From the NCBI RefSeq assembly GCF_000711895.1, contig NZ_JONO01000024.1:25129-89128 (forward strand): DNA of 64,000 nt, read 5' to 3'. Below, piece after piece: positions 35,726-45,997 of the stretch. The first letter of the stretch is position 1. Each line of letters begins with the position of its first letter. The DNA comes from Photorhabdus australis DSM 17609 (GTDB taxonomy: Bacteria; Pseudomonadota; Gammaproteobacteria; Enterobacterales; Enterobacteriaceae). The position numbers and the translations under genes are program-made. A model generated the notes under the pieces. That model was given only the letters and a program-made list of their open reading frames with translations. It was not told where the DNA came from and did no database searches.

Positions 35726-36049
35726 CTAAATCCCTGAAACGATAGTATCTAAAGCTGCCATGATATCGGAGTGAATACCAGGCATAACACAGACGATATC
35801 CGCAGCTTTTAACTTACTCTTCGCTACCGTTGTCACTGACTTTGTAATAACAACATACCGATCACCTTTAATCTCAATCACTGGTGTTAACGTTTTGACG
35901 CGTGAATTTTTATCTGACAGCAGAGCAATCGGCATAATTACCCGTGAATCATAGTCATCTAATAAATCATTTTGAATGTCGATAATAAAAGGGTATTGCT
36001 GCCTCGATTTAGGGGATTTATTGCGGTAAACAGCGTACTGAGCCATCAA
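35726..36049 (-). CDS. ccdB: CcdB-family toxin
   Basis: 107 residues: MMAQYAVYRNKSPKSRQQYP then FIIDIQNDLLDDYDSRVIMP match the CcdB opening; LTPVIEIKGDRYVVITKSVT is the core and SDIMAALDTIVSGI the C-terminal helix with the conserved G-I end. CcdB poisons DNA gyrase. The last residues, where gyrase contacts lie (W-G-I in F-plasmid CcdB), are S-G-I here. Overlaps ccdA by four bases, the standard antitoxin-first order. Confidence 0.8.
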   Translation of the reverse strand: MMAQYAVYRNKSPKSRQQYPFIIDIQNDLLDDYDSRVIMPIALLSDKNSRVKTLTPVIEIKGDRYVVITKSVTTVAKSKLKAADIVCVMPGIHSDIMAALDTIVSGI

Positions 36050-36312
36050 ATAACCCCGTATTCATCATCATCGGTAAATAGCCCAGCACCACGCTCAAAT
36101 TCATTGAAAGCGTAGATACCGGCTTTATTTTCAGCTTTCCATTGCTGTCTTCTTTTCTCACGAACAACGTCGGACAATATTTTATCTAGTGTCGCTGATA
36201 AGTTGATCCCTAAATCACGGGCTTCATCTACCACTTCAGCGGTTAAATAAACGTTTGTACCACGTTTACCGGATCGTTTTCGTTCTACGGTTGAGGCACT
36301 TTGTCTTTTCAT
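36046..36312 (-). CDS. ccdA: CcdA-family antitoxin
   Basis: About 88 residues from ATG 36312 (MKRQSASTVERKRSGK); an upstream ATG at 36324 is possible. TNVYLTAEVVDEARDLGINL is the ribbon-helix-helix DNA-binding part; QWKAENKAGIYAFNEFERGA, then GLFTDD is the CcdB-binding tail (W-x-x-E-N-x-x-x-I-x-x-x-N). The protein neutralises CcdB and represses the pair. Confidence 0.8.
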   Translation of the reverse strand: MKRQSASTVERKRSGKRGTNVYLTAEVVDEARDLGINLSATLDKILSDVVREKRRQQWKAENKAGIYAFNEFERGAGLFTDDDEYGVI

Positions 36313-36510
36313 CAGACAGCTCATCTATGCGTATAAAACATGCGCATAAGTCTATAGCAGATAGTAAACGTCATCAAGAAGTTCTAAGCCGAACAAGGCT
36401 CATCAATGAAACCACTGCAACATTCGATGTTGATTATGTAAGAATTTATCCGTATATCGGTAACAAGAAGTGATCATTTTTGCCGGATTTTATTCCGGCA
36501 ATACACCAGG

Positions 36511-36547
36511 AAAAAAACAAATATTGGCGTCCAATCACTGGACGCCA
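36511..36547 (-). terminator. Intrinsic terminator of the copper receptor gene
   Basis: On the minus strand TGGCGTCCA-GTGAT-TGGACGCCA is followed by ATATTTGTTTTTTT. It lies nine bases after the stop at 36556. Confidence 0.8.
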
Positions 36548-36555
36548 TTTTCTAA

Positions 36556-38637
36556 TTAAAATGTGACATTCATTTTAGCCCACACCGTCCTACTCGGTTC
36601 ATTTACTGAAGTATTCGCTGAATAACCAAAGGTGCTATTCCCCGCAAGGTTAAGATGTTCGCTATATTCTTTATCCAAAATATTGTCGATACCAGCGCTA
36701 ACTTTGACATTTTTATTAACCTTATAGGCAACGTTCGCAGAAAGTACGCCAAAACCTGGACTGCTTTCAAAATCTTTACCAACAACGTTTCCTTGATTCA
36801 CAGCAATCCGATGCTGGCTGCTCACCAAACGCCATAAACCGGTACTACTCCAATCGCCACGTTCATAAGTCAAGCCGAAACGAGCTTCCAGAGGTGGAAT
36901 CTGAGGCATCGGCTTATTGTCCGTAGTGTTTTCACCCCAGGAATAAGCAAGGCTGGCATCCGTTTTCCAATGTTCTGTCAGTTGATAACCAAAGCCCATC
37001 TCTCCCCCCATAATATTGGCATTGACATTATCAGCCTGACTAATACGAGCATTGTGCGGGCTATATCTGAATAAAATGAAATCATTTACACGCCCTACGT
37101 AAGCGGATACCCAACTATTAAAACGTTCACTGGTATATTGAGCACCAATATCAAGCTGGGTGGTTTTCTCGCTTTTCACCCCATCAAAAGCACTGGCACT
37201 ACCAGCCGGACCATATTTAGGCGAAAAGAGTTCCCAATAATCAGGAAAACGCTCGGTATAGCCAACACCAGCATAAAACATCAGTGGTGCATCAGCCAAA
37301 GTATGCTCTAAACGCATAAAACCACTTGGCAAGGTATCATTGCGTTCCTTCTCACTATTTCCAGCAAATCTTTTTACCAAAGTGCGATCAAGACGAGCAC
37401 CCGTTATCAACTCACTCTGTTCTGTGGCATACCAGGTCAATTCACCAAACAAACCATAATTATGGAATTGAGCATCCTTTTGCCATGCACCGCCAACTTT
37501 ATTACGATGGGTATTGGTTTGCGTATCTGCACCGCCTTCCAGTTTGAAATCTTGCCATATCCAGGTCCCCATAGCTCTTCCGCCCACGACGCGGCGATCC
37601 AATTGCATCGACATACCGCTATTCATATTCATGTGCATGCCACACATATGCTTACAGGTCGAAGAAGACATGCCCATGTTCGGAGAACGCAGGGTGATAT
37701 TGTCCATAATATGGTTGGTGTAGTTGTAATAAACCTGAGCTTCAACTTTATCAAAAACCTCACCAATGTTAGATTTCTCAAAACGCAGACCGAGACTTTC
37801 ACGTTTGAATTGTGATCCATCCATGCTGCGCCCAGCATAGCGGGCCTCTCCATCCCCCTTCCCGGCAGTCAATTCAAACAAAGTATCTTTATCTGGCGTC
37901 CATCCTAATGCCAAATCACTATTCCATTTATCCCAGCGAGACGGAACACGATATCCACCGCCATCTTTGTAATCATCTGAACGGGACTTATTTCCCATTA
38001 AACGTAAATATCCCAATTCACTACCGATACTGGCATCAACATTGCCATCCCAACGACTATTTGAGCCAGCCAATCCACTGGCATTGACTTTTATCCCCGG
38101 CTCCTCAAATCGAGGATATTCACGTTCAAACCTTATGGTACCTGCTGAAGCACCCGGCCCCCACAGCACAGATTGCGGCCCTTTAATCACCGTCAGCAAA
38201 TCATAACTTTCAGGTGAAATATAAGATGAAGGGGCATCCATTCTGCCCGGACAAGCGCCCAACATTTCTGCACCATCAGTTAAAATCTTAAGCCTTGAAC
38301 CAAACATTCCCCGAAATACCGGGTCACCATTAGTCCCACCATTACGGATTTGTGAAAATCCAGGTATGGTTTTTAAATAGTCAGAACCGTCACTTGCGGG
38401 AACGGGCTGACGGGGAGTTTTTGGCGAAGTGACAATCGCCAAAGGCGAATGCAAGGGCGCGGTTACGGTGATGACATCTCCATCATTGATTTTTGGGTTA
38501 TTCTTATATTCATGTGAATCTGATGTCGTTTCAGCCGCATATCCATTGAAAGCAGCTAGCAGAAAAAGCGGCATTGCCGAACTAATACAACGAGATAGTT
38601 TATTTTTTTTATGAGAAGAATTTCTTTCAAACATCAT
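36556..38637 (-). CDS. TonB-dependent copper receptor (OprC/NosA-like)
   Basis: 693 residues. Signal peptide ends NGYAAE. Plug region: SDGSDYLKTIPGFSQIRNGG, GDPVFRGMFGSRLKILTDGA, EMLGACPGRMDAPSSYISPE. The motif C-P-G-R-M-D-x-P-x-x-Y is characteristic of the copper receptors. A loop with KHMCGMHMNMNSGMSM (about 320-340) gives Met, His and Cys copper ligands. The barrel ends RTVWAKMNVTF. It imports copper across the outer membrane using TonB. Followed upstream by a His/Met-rich DUF2946 protein, its usual neighbour. Confidence 0.85.
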   Translation of the reverse strand: MMFERNSSHKKNKLSRCISSAMPLFLLAAFNGYAAETTSDSHEYKNNPKINDGDVITVTAPLHSPLAIVTSPKTPRQPVPASDGSDYLKTIPGFSQIRNGGTNGDPVFRGMFGSRLKILTDGAEMLGACPGRMDAPSSYISPESYDLLTVIKGPQSVLWGPGASAGTIRFEREYPRFEEPGIKVNASGLAGSNSRWDGNVDASIGSELGYLRLMGNKSRSDDYKDGGGYRVPSRWDKWNSDLALGWTPDKDTLFELTAGKGDGEARYAGRSMDGSQFKRESLGLRFEKSNIGEVFDKVEAQVYYNYTNHIMDNITLRSPNMGMSSSTCKHMCGMHMNMNSGMSMQLDRRVVGGRAMGTWIWQDFKLEGGADTQTNTHRNKVGGAWQKDAQFHNYGLFGELTWYATEQSELITGARLDRTLVKRFAGNSEKERNDTLPSGFMRLEHTLADAPLMFYAGVGYTERFPDYWELFSPKYGPAGSASAFDGVKSEKTTQLDIGAQYTSERFNSWVSAYVGRVNDFILFRYSPHNARISQADNVNANIMGGEMGFGYQLTEHWKTDASLAYSWGENTTDNKPMPQIPPLEARFGLTYERGDWSSTGLWRLVSSQHRIAVNQGNVVGKDFESSPGFGVLSANVAYKVNKNVKVSAGIDNILDKEYSEHLNLAGNSTFGYSANTSVNEPSRTVWAKMNVTF

Positions 38638-38788
38638 TTTTCCTTAATACGAACCCACCCCTCGAAAGATCTCTCTCAAAAGTGGAATACGTCACAGAAT
38701 CCAACCAAATAGTTTTTGGCATAAACAGACTTTTCCTGACTCAACAATTAGCAGGACAAAGCTTTTCGTTATGTTTAAATCAGTGGGA

Positions 38789-39355
38789 TCAGATCTGTTC
38801 AGGCGGAGCGCGAGGTAACGAATCAGAAAAGATGAAATGCGGCAGAAAGGAAGCTACGGTTTGAATCGGTGGTGGCCGTGAAGTCAGCGAAGTTGACCAA
38901 AATAGCGGTATATTCGCCAAATCCAGCATAGGTACATGGATCAGAAAAACGCAGTATCCACAGGCAATATCCTCCAACATCGACATACCACCACCGGCAT
39001 GCATACCCATCTGCATGCCATCATGATGGTTAGGACTGGAAGAAACGTCAGAATGAGACATATTCCGGGGAATATCATCGTTAGATGACATCACCATATG
39101 ACAATCGACCACATTCGATGAATGAGCCTCACCAATGCGCGCATGTTCCAGTGACCGGGAAATCACTGGCGCAATGAACAACATCAGTATCGCGAATATA
39201 CCGAGCCAAGCTGGCAGGCGGCACCGCGATGGGTAAAATTGGATCAGTGACAAACTAAGCCTATTCTTGTAGAGAACACATTCAGGGACGGGATTGTACG
39301 TATTTAACGGCCAAATGTTAAAACACTTTATGCAGGAATGTCGCTTTGGCAGCAA
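38789..39355 (-). CDS. DUF2946 protein, Met/His-rich, linked to copper receptor
   Basis: The frame allows 188 residues, but the family part starts around CRLPAWLGIFAILMLFIAPV (residue 46), a membrane or signal segment, so translation may begin later than 39355. The exported part carries SSPNHHDGMQMGMHAGGGMS and EDIACGYCVFLIHVPML (C-x-x-C), both plausible copper ligands. It ends PRAPPEQI as DUF2946 proteins do. Genes of this family sit beside OprC-type receptors and are thought to help copper handling. Start codon is uncertain. Confidence 0.65.
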   Translation of the reverse strand: MLPKRHSCIKCFNIWPLNTYNPVPECVLYKNRLSLSLIQFYPSRCRLPAWLGIFAILMLFIAPVISRSLEHARIGEAHSSNVVDCHMVMSSNDDIPRNMSHSDVSSSPNHHDGMQMGMHAGGGMSMLEDIACGYCVFLIHVPMLDLANIPLFWSTSLTSRPPPIQTVASFLPHFIFSDSLPRAPPEQI

Positions 39356-39375
39356 AATTTGATGCTTTTCTCAGG

Positions 39376-39665
39376 TTAGCGAGATGGATTATGTTCATTA
39401 ACTCGACCAAAAATATCGAAAATCCAGCCTGCCGCAATAACTGCATTCTTAGCAAGATAAATGTAACGATAAAAGCCAACGGTACCTAACGTGAAACTCA
39501 TTGCTCGTTCTTCACTATTTAGGAAACCATTGTGAGAAGTTAGCCGCATAATTCCTAAATAAATGACAACAATACCCACAATCTAAGTGAATTCCAAATG
39601 AACACCGAACAAAATCACAGAGATTAACGTCACGAGCAAAGGCATTGCCCCATGCGTAATAAAGG
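39376..39665 (-). pseudogene. C-terminal remnant of an EamA/DMT transporter
   Basis: From 39665 the minus strand reads TFITHGAMPLLVTLISVILF, GVHLEFT, then a TAG, then IVGIVVIYLGIMRLT. The I-x-G-I-x-V-I-Y-L-G-I ending is typical of the tenth helix of EamA transporters. An in-frame stop splits it and the first nine helices are missing. The tail SHNGFLNSEERAM and onward is not typical. Confidence 0.5.
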
Positions 39666-40209
39666 TAGATTTGATTCAGTATGTCTACACAATTCTGTTT
39701 CCATATTGACCCTTATATATAATCCATAGACCTTCATATTACAGCCGCATTTTTTTTATCCTCAACAAAAAATACTCATTAGAAAAGCCTTAAGTTATGC
39801 AACTTTTTACGGTTGTGAACATCAGAAAAAACGCAGACTTGCGTTTTCTATGGCTGAAATACAACACACGATAAAACGGAATAAGAGAACCGGTCCCCAA
39901 CCGATATTTTTTGCTCGATTAATTAGGAATAGTCTTAAAAATAAACTCATTGATATTATTTTGTGATTTAGGTAACATTTTTTGACATGAACAGATATTC
40001 ACCACAAAACGAATAATATCTGATTAATTTTTTATACTGAATTATTTAATTCTGATAGTTTTTCACTGGAAAGGAAAAAACACAAAAAATTTACCTTTAT
40101 AACCACCAATGAAAACAGAATATTACACTGCATTATTGCTGAAAGACAGTACAGGTTAAATTATCAGTCTCCGAATGGAGCTAACACGACGAATACTAGT
40201 TATCAATCC
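39666..40209. other. Intergenic region upstream of the propeller protein gene
   Basis: AT-rich, about 540 bases, no supported gene. It must contain the promoter of the downstream gene. Confidence 0.4.
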
Positions 40210-41897
40210 TTGCATCTTTTTTTAGGGGCATATCTGAGGGAAGTTTTACTAAGAACTTTACTCGCTCCATTACTGAAACTTAAAACTCTGGAGAAAATTG
40301 TGACTTTATGTACCAAAACAGTTCCCAAAATTTGGGGCATCATTACTAAACAATTAAACATAAGCAACCATATATTCAAAATGTCAGCCTGGAAAAATCA
40401 TTGCGAATCTGCGTTAAATGATGCTTTAGTTTATGCTCTGCATTCTTGCAGATTCTTACTCCTCTATTTGAGTGTGATTTCCCGAAATATTTTATTGTTC
40501 CCAATTCTTCTCTGCGAGTTATTATTGGCAGCCCCATCATTCGCACAAACAGAAATACCGTTAACAACATCAGATATTCGAACTTCTATCGGTCCTGTGG
40601 TTAAGGGGGGGGGGTATACAACTATGCGCCTTCCGTGATGTTGGACGGGGTATATCGGATGTGGTGGTGTGGTTCCGATCCCACTCATCCCGGTGACCAT
40701 ATTTTCTATGCCGAATCTTCATCTCTTGATGGCCCTTTCCGTGCCCGTGGGGGTAAAAATGCTTACCAGATTGTTTTTTCTCCCGACAAAGCAGTGAACG
40801 CATTCGATAAAGTCCATACTTGCGATCCCTCTGTCATACGAGTTAATGGTACATATTATATGTATTACGGTGGATGGGACAGTATTCGCACTGAAATCGG
40901 AGGCATAACAAAAATTGGCCTCGCAACAAGTACTGACGGAATTAACTGGACACGTGCAAACAATGGTAATCCGATAATCTTACCCGCTAACAAGAAGCTA
41001 GATGGAAATCCTTACGGAGCAGGGCAACCTTCCGTATCCTATCTCAATGGTATGTTTTACCTTATGTACACCGATACAACCGGAGCAAATTCCCTAGATA
41101 AAATTTACGGCGGCGGTGGACAATATATCTTAAGATCTCCCGATCCAACCTTTCAAAGTGAAGTGGAAGAACTTACTCCGAATGGATTCGTCACAAAAAC
41201 GGAAGAGAATCGCGTCGATATGCAGTTTTCTGATGCACTCAATGCATGGATCGTAGCTCACAATGATGGTTCCAGACTATCTTTAAGCTTTTATCCGCCA
41301 GACTTCTCTACGAAAATCTACAACGATGTCCAATTAAGCACCGCCACTGTAGAAGGTCCCGGTATTGTATCAAGACCGGATAAGCACTCAGTTGTCTCAA
41401 GTACCGGACAGTGCAGTACACTGCCAATTGATGTTATCAATGCGACTGCGCGTAATTTCCCTCGTAGGTCGCCTACAAACTTGGCACATATTGGTATCGA
41501 CATCAGTGCTGGAATGAGCTGTAAAAGTATGCTTCCCAGTCAGGTTGCGAATATCTACGAAGGCTATGGAATTAAAGCAGTCGGCTTACCTTTAACATTT
41601 GTTGTATCAGGAACGCGTTTTCAAGCTGATTCCATTCGACCAATTCAGTTCTTAACTAAGAACTTCGTCGAAGTCACGCCTGAGATTTTCCATGCCATTC
41701 CATATGGCGCTTCATTAAAAATCGGTGCTCCTGCTATTGGCACAGCTGGACAACCAGCCTCATTTCTTCTTAATTCGGCTAAATGGCCGGTGAATGGATT
41801 AAAGATAATCAGAGATAATAAATCATCTATTAAGATGGTACCGTCAGCTGAATACGATTCCTATCCAACAAAACATCCACTCTACTTGGTGCAATAA
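40210..41897 (+). CDS. Secreted beta-propeller glycosidase-like protein, out of frame at a G10 tract
   Basis: Two frames give one protein. The first (40210 to 40638) contains a signal-like segment (NILLFPILLCELLLAAPSFA) and ends RTSIGPVVKGGG followed by YTTMRLP. The second gives VYNYAPSVMLDGVYRMWWCG, then DKVHTCDPSVIRVNGTYYMY, NPYGAGQPSVSYLNGMFYLM and ENRVDMQFSDALNAWIVAHN, four repeats of the (D)PSV-x-x-x-x-G-x-Y-x-x-x-Y motif of five-bladed propellers in GH43/GH32/GH117-like enzymes. The join is a run of ten G at 40605-40614: eight or eleven would restore the frame. The start may be the ATG at 40381. Likely exported and acting on polysaccharide; catalytic residues are not certain. Confidence 0.7.
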
Positions 41898-41958
41898 CCA
41901 TTTTACTAACCGAATCAAGCATAGCAACACCTTGATATGCTGATTTTCTATACTACAT

Positions 41959-41997
41959 CATGGTCGTAGACGCGATATCGGAACGTTCACGACCATG
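41959..41997. repeat. 9-bp inverted repeat between convergent genes
   Basis: CATGGTCGT and ACGACCATG with 21 bases between. It lies between the ends of the propeller gene and prpD and may act as a terminator hairpin or operator. Confidence 0.4.
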
Positions 41998-42064
41998 TAC
42001 TGGCAGGATGAATTTCGGGATAAAATTTTCAAACTATCAGCCAATCAATAACGAAAAATTTAGA

Positions 42065-43516
42065 TCATATAACGTACAAATCGAGGTATTCGTTTACAGG
42101 CATATTTTCCAGCAATGAACGATCAAGGGAAACAGACAGAATTCTCCTCTGCTGGGATTCAGGGAACTGACGTGCCAGGTTGGTTTTGAATTTCTCCAGC
42201 AATAACGGCATGCCTTCTTTGCGACGACGAGCATGACCGATAGGGAATTCAACCTTGACTTCATCTAGTTGGCTACCATCTGCTAACGTAACAGTTAATG
42301 CGTTAGCAATAGCGCGTTTTTCTGGATCGTGATAATCACGAGTAAAATCAGGATGTTCAACACACACTATTTTTTCCCGCAGTGCATCAATACGGGGATC
42401 TGCCGCGACGCTATCTTCATAATCCGCAGCGGTGAGGCGGCCAAAAATCAAAGGCACTGCAACCATATATTGAATACAGTGGTCTCTGTCAGCAGGATTA
42501 TTTAATGGGCCTTGTTTATCGATAATCCGAATACAAGCTTCATGGGTACGAATAGTGATTTTTGCAATGTCAGCAATGGTCTTACCGATGTCTTTCAATT
42601 GCTGATGCAAATTCATTGCAGCTTCAACAGCAGTTTGCGCATGAAATTCTGCCGGGAAAGCGATCTTGAACAGCACATTTTCCATCACATAAGCACCATA
42701 TGGACGCTGGAATTCAAAAGGCTGACCATTGAACAGGACATCATAAAATCCCCAGGTTTTTGCCGTTAATACCGAGGGATAGCCCATTTCACCCTTTTGT
42801 ACCATCAGAGCTAAACGAACCGCACGAGATGTCGCATCACCCGCGGCCCAGGATTTGCGTGACCCCGTATTGGGAGCATGGCGGTACGTTCTCAGCGCTT
42901 GCCCATCGACCCAAGCGAGCGACACGACACTCAGGATCTCTTCCCGATTCAATCCCAGCATTTCAGCAACAACGGCTGTCGAAGCCACTTTTACCAGAAC
43001 GACGTGATCCAGCCCAACTTTATTAAACGCATTCTCCAATGCAAGGCATCCCTGAATCTCATGTGCTTTGATCATACCAATCAAAACATCTTTGATCGTA
43101 AGAGGCTTTTTCCCACCAGCGACGGCATTCCTTGATAACCAGTCAGCCACTGCCAATATGCCACCGAGATTGTCGGATGGATGTCCCCATTCCGCTGCAA
43201 GCCATGTGTCATTGAAATCTAACCACCGGATCATCGTACCAATGTTAAATGCCGCCTGTACGGGATCAAGCTGGAACTGAGTTCCCGGTACACGTACCCC
43301 ATTGGGCACAACCGTACCCGGCACAATCGGCCCCAGTAATTTCTTACAGGCCGGATATTCTAGTGCCTCCAGCCCACAGCCCAATGTATCCAGAAAGCAG
43401 TAATAAGCCGTTTCATGGGCGATGGACGATGTGACGGTATATTCCATAACATAATCCACAATATCCACAATAACCTGATCATATTCAGGACGGTTATTTG
43501 TAACAGAGGTAGACAT
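42065..43516 (-). CDS. prpD: 2-methylcitrate dehydratase
   Basis: 483 residues, same as E. coli Prp[21 protein letters not shown] at the start; [20 protein letters not shown] then [13 protein letters not shown] in the MmgE/PrpD all-helical domain; [20 protein letters not shown]; and the C-terminal [19 protein letters not shown]. It dehydrates 2-methylcitrate to 2-methyl-cis-aconitate in propionate degradation. Last gene of prpBCD; no prpE follows, so propionyl-CoA must come from elsewhere (for example odd-chain or amino-acid breakdown, or another acyl-CoA synthetase). Confidence 0.95.
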   Translation of the reverse strand: MSTSVTNNRPEYDQVIVDIVDYVMEYTVTSSIAHETAYYCFLDTLGCGLEALEYPACKKLLGPIVPGTVVPNGVRVPGTQFQLDPVQAAFNIGTMIRWLDFNDTWLAAEWGHPSDNLGGILAVADWLSRNAVAGGKKPLTIKDVLIGMIKAHEIQGCLALENAFNKVGLDHVVLVKVASTAVVAEMLGLNREEILSVVSLAWVDGQALRTYRHAPNTGSRKSWAAGDATSRAVRLALMVQKGEMGYPSVLTAKTWGFYDVLFNGQPFEFQRPYGAYVMENVLFKIAFPAEFHAQTAVEAAMNLHQQLKDIGKTIADIAKITIRTHEACIRIIDKQGPLNNPADRDHCIQYMVAVPLIFGRLTAADYEDSVAADPRIDALREKIVCVEHPDFTRDYHDPEKRAIANALTVTLADGSQLDEVKVEFPIGHARRRKEGMPLLLEKFKTNLARQFPESQQRRILSVSLDRSLLENMPVNEYLDLYVI

Positions 43517-43571
43517 AATAATTCCTTGTTAAAAAAATATTAATGCAGGAAACCCCACACCGGAAATAACG

Positions 43572-44738
43572 TTATCCACGTTCATCAATTGGCATAAATA
43601 CCCGATTTTCTGGTCCGGTATAGTTGGCCGAAGGCCGAATAATTTTGTTATCAATCCGCTGTTCAATGATGTGAGCAGCCCATCCGGCGGTACGAGCCAT
43701 CACAAATAACGGCGTAAACATCGCCGTTGGCACCCTCATCATGTGATAGGAAACCGCAGAGAACCAATCAAGATTCGGGAACATTTTTTTATTAGCCCAC
43801 ATCACAGATTCCAGTCGATCCGCAATATCAAACATTTTGGTTGTTCCTGCTTGTCTGGAGAGTTTCAGCGCTAAATCTTTAATCACTTTGTGACGGGGAT
43901 CTGAGATGGTATAAACCGGATGGCCAAAACCGATAATGACCTCTTTTCTTTCCAGACGCGCTAGGATATCTCTCTCAGCTTCGTCAGGATTCTCATAACG
44001 CTGTTGAATTTCAAAAGAAACTTCATTTGCTCCACCGTGTTTTGGTCCTCGCAACGCGCCAATCGCCCCGATGATGGCGGAATAAATATCTGTGCCAGTT
44101 CCTGCGATAACCCGACTGGTAAATGTTGAGGCATTAAATTCATGTTCTGCATAAAGGATCAAGGATGCATGCATGGTTTTTTCCCATGATTCACTGGGTT
44201 TTTCACCATGCAGAAGATGAAGAAAATGCCCACCTATCGATTCATCGTCGGTTTCTACCTCAATACGGCGTCCGTTATGGCTATAGTGATACCAGTAGAG
44301 CAACATGGAACCGAAAGAGGCCAGCAATCTGTCAGCAATATCACGCGCACCAGCAAGATGATGATCGTCTTTCTCCGGTAATGTACAACCAAGAACAGAA
44401 GCTCCAGTACGCATGACGTCCATAGGATGAGCGGCTGCGGGCAATGTTTCCAGTGCTGCCTTGACGCTACCCGGCAAGCCTCGCAGTGCTTTTAATTTCG
44501 TTTTATAGGCAGTCAGTTCAGCGCGGGAAGGCAGTTTTTCGTGAATCAACAGGTACGCGACTTCCTCAAATTCACATTGGGTTGCAAGATCAAGAATATC
44601 GTAACCACGGTAGTGCAAATCGTTGCCGGTTTTTCCAACTGTGCAAAGTGCTGTGTTACCCGCACTGACTCCTGAAAGGACAACAGATTTTTTAGGCTTG
44701 AATGTGGTTGATTCAGTAATCGTATTCTGTTCGCTCAT
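43572..44738 (-). CDS. prpC: 2-methylcitrate synthase
   Basis: 388 residues from ATG 44738 (GAGGTG site upstream; a GTG at 44747 is less likely). [20 protein letters not shown] and [20 protein letters not shown] open the citrate-synthase fold; [20 protein letters not shown] contains catalytic His; [18 protein letters not shown] holds the second His; the C-terminal [19 protein letters not shown] is the PrpC ending. Condenses propionyl-CoA with oxaloacetate. Second gene of the operon. Confidence 0.95.
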   Translation of the reverse strand: MSEQNTITESTTFKPKKSVVLSGVSAGNTALCTVGKTGNDLHYRGYDILDLATQCEFEEVAYLLIHEKLPSRAELTAYKTKLKALRGLPGSVKAALETLPAAAHPMDVMRTGASVLGCTLPEKDDHHLAGARDIADRLLASFGSMLLYWYHYSHNGRRIEVETDDESIGGHFLHLLHGEKPSESWEKTMHASLILYAEHEFNASTFTSRVIAGTGTDIYSAIIGAIGALRGPKHGGANEVSFEIQQRYENPDEAERDILARLERKEVIIGFGHPVYTISDPRHKVIKDLALKLSRQAGTTKMFDIADRLESVMWANKKMFPNLDWFSAVSYHMMRVPTAMFTPLFVMARTAGWAAHIIEQRIDNKIIRPSANYTGPENRVFMPIDERG

Positions 44739-44798
44739 GGGTATCACCTCTACCGTTTTATGCCATATAAAGTGATGAAATTGGGTGGAACTGTTTCG

Positions 44799-45689
44799 TT
44801 ATTGAGATTTTTTCTGGGAGAAAAGTGCATCCAGTTTTTGTTCAAAATCATAGTAGTTGATGCTTTCGTATAACTCGTTACGGGTCTGCATCATATTAAT
44901 CACGTTCTTCTGTGTTCCTTCGTGCCGGATGGTGGTATAAACCTGCTCGGCAGCCTTATTCATTGCCCGGAAGGCAGAAAGCGGGTAAAGCGCGATGGAG
45001 ACATCCACACTTTTTAACTCTTCAGTCGTAAAAAGTGGGGTCGCCCCAAATTCGGTAATGTTAGCCAACACTGGAACCCTGGTTGTTGACGCAAATGTTT
45101 TATACATGTGTAATTCAGTGATCGCCTCAGGAAACAGCATATCCGCCCCGGCTTCAATATAGGCTTTGGCTCTGTCAAGCGCCGCTTCTAATCCAACAAC
45201 CGCCAAAGCATCAGTACGGGCCATAATGATGAAATTCTCATCAGTGCGGGCATCGACTGCGGCCTTGATGCGATCAACCATTTCCTCTTTAGACACAATC
45301 TCTTTATTCGGGCGATGACCGCAACGTTTCGCGCCAACCTGATCCTCAATATGTAACCCCGCAGCACCAGCTTTAATCATTGAACGCACTGTGCGGGCCA
45401 CATTAAAGGCGGAAGAGCCAAAACCGATATCCGCATCTACCAGCAAGGGCAAATCACACACGTCTGTAATACGACGAATATCTGTCAGCACATCATCCAG
45501 CGTTGAAATTCCCAGATCAGGCATCCCCAATGATCCCGCCGATACACCGCCACCAGAGAGATAAATAGCTTTATACCCTGCCCGTTTTGCCAGCAACGCA
45601 TGATTCGCATTAATAGTGCCAACAACCTGTAGTGGGGATTCAGCTTCTATAGCCTGACGAAATGCCAAACCAGCAGAGAAAAGCGCCAT
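44799..45689 (-). CDS. prpB: 2-methylisocitrate lyase
   Basis: 296 residues from ATG 45689, chosen because [20 protein letters not shown] aligns with the E. coli start. [20 protein letters not shown] and [20 protein letters not shown] are substrate-side loops; [19 protein letters not shown] binds Mg2+; [19 protein letters not shown] contains the K-R-C-G-H catalytic motif. Cleaves 2-methylisocitrate to pyruvate and succinate. First gene, behind the sigma-54 promoter. Confidence 0.95.
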   Translation of the reverse strand: MALFSAGLAFRQAIEAESPLQVVGTINANHALLAKRAGYKAIYLSGGGVSAGSLGMPDLGISTLDDVLTDIRRITDVCDLPLLVDADIGFGSSAFNVARTVRSMIKAGAAGLHIEDQVGAKRCGHRPNKEIVSKEEMVDRIKAAVDARTDENFIIMARTDALAVVGLEAALDRAKAYIEAGADMLFPEAITELHMYKTFASTTRVPVLANITEFGATPLFTTEELKSVDVSIALYPLSAFRAMNKAAEQVYTTIRHEGTQKNVINMMQTRNELYESINYYDFEQKLDALFSQKKSQ

Positions 45690-45731
45690 ACATAACCTTA
45701 TTGTTATTAAAATGAAATTCATTTGTTATAA

Positions 45732-45747
45732 AGCAATGTACGTGCCA
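45732..45747 (-). promoter_or_regulatory. Sigma-54 promoter of prpBCD
   Basis: TGGCACGTACATTGCT on the minus strand is a perfect match to TGGCAC-N5-TTGCW (-24/-12). It lies 43 bases upstream of prpB and fits activation by the adjacent NtrC-type PrpR. Confidence 0.95.
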
Positions 45748-45880
45748 ATAGAATAAAAGATGGTTAATAAACTTAAAAAAACAAAGATAAAATAATATTT
45801 AATGCATTGTTTTTAAATTAAAAAAATAGAATTTAAGCTATTTACTTTCCCGCAGAAAAGTATCATTGATACAAAAACAT

Positions 45881-45940
45881 ATTTGTTTCATAATGAGTCA
45901 ATTATTGTTTCACGAAACATTATAGAAACAAATTTGAAAC
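45881..45940. promoter_or_regulatory. Probable PrpR binding region
   Basis: Three copies of a GTTTC/GAAAC half-site lie here: TTTGTTTCAT, the near-palindrome TGTTTCACGAAACA (45906-45919), and GAAACAAATTTGAAAC (45925-45940). They are 135-210 bases from the sigma-54 promoter, typical for enhancer sites, and also overlap the prpR promoter region. Confidence 0.65.
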
Positions 45941-45997
45941 ATCAAATTATTGCGGTGGGGAAAAATAAAAACAGCGCACACTTTTAGGGGAAGCAGA

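Noticed and set aside
37326..38087. Plus-strand frames opposite the copper receptor, including one of 117 residues rich in His
   Set aside because: Shadow frames of the receptor's Met/His loops; no start context.
42512..43434. Several plus-strand frames opposite prpD
   Set aside because: Antisense shadows of a strongly conserved gene.
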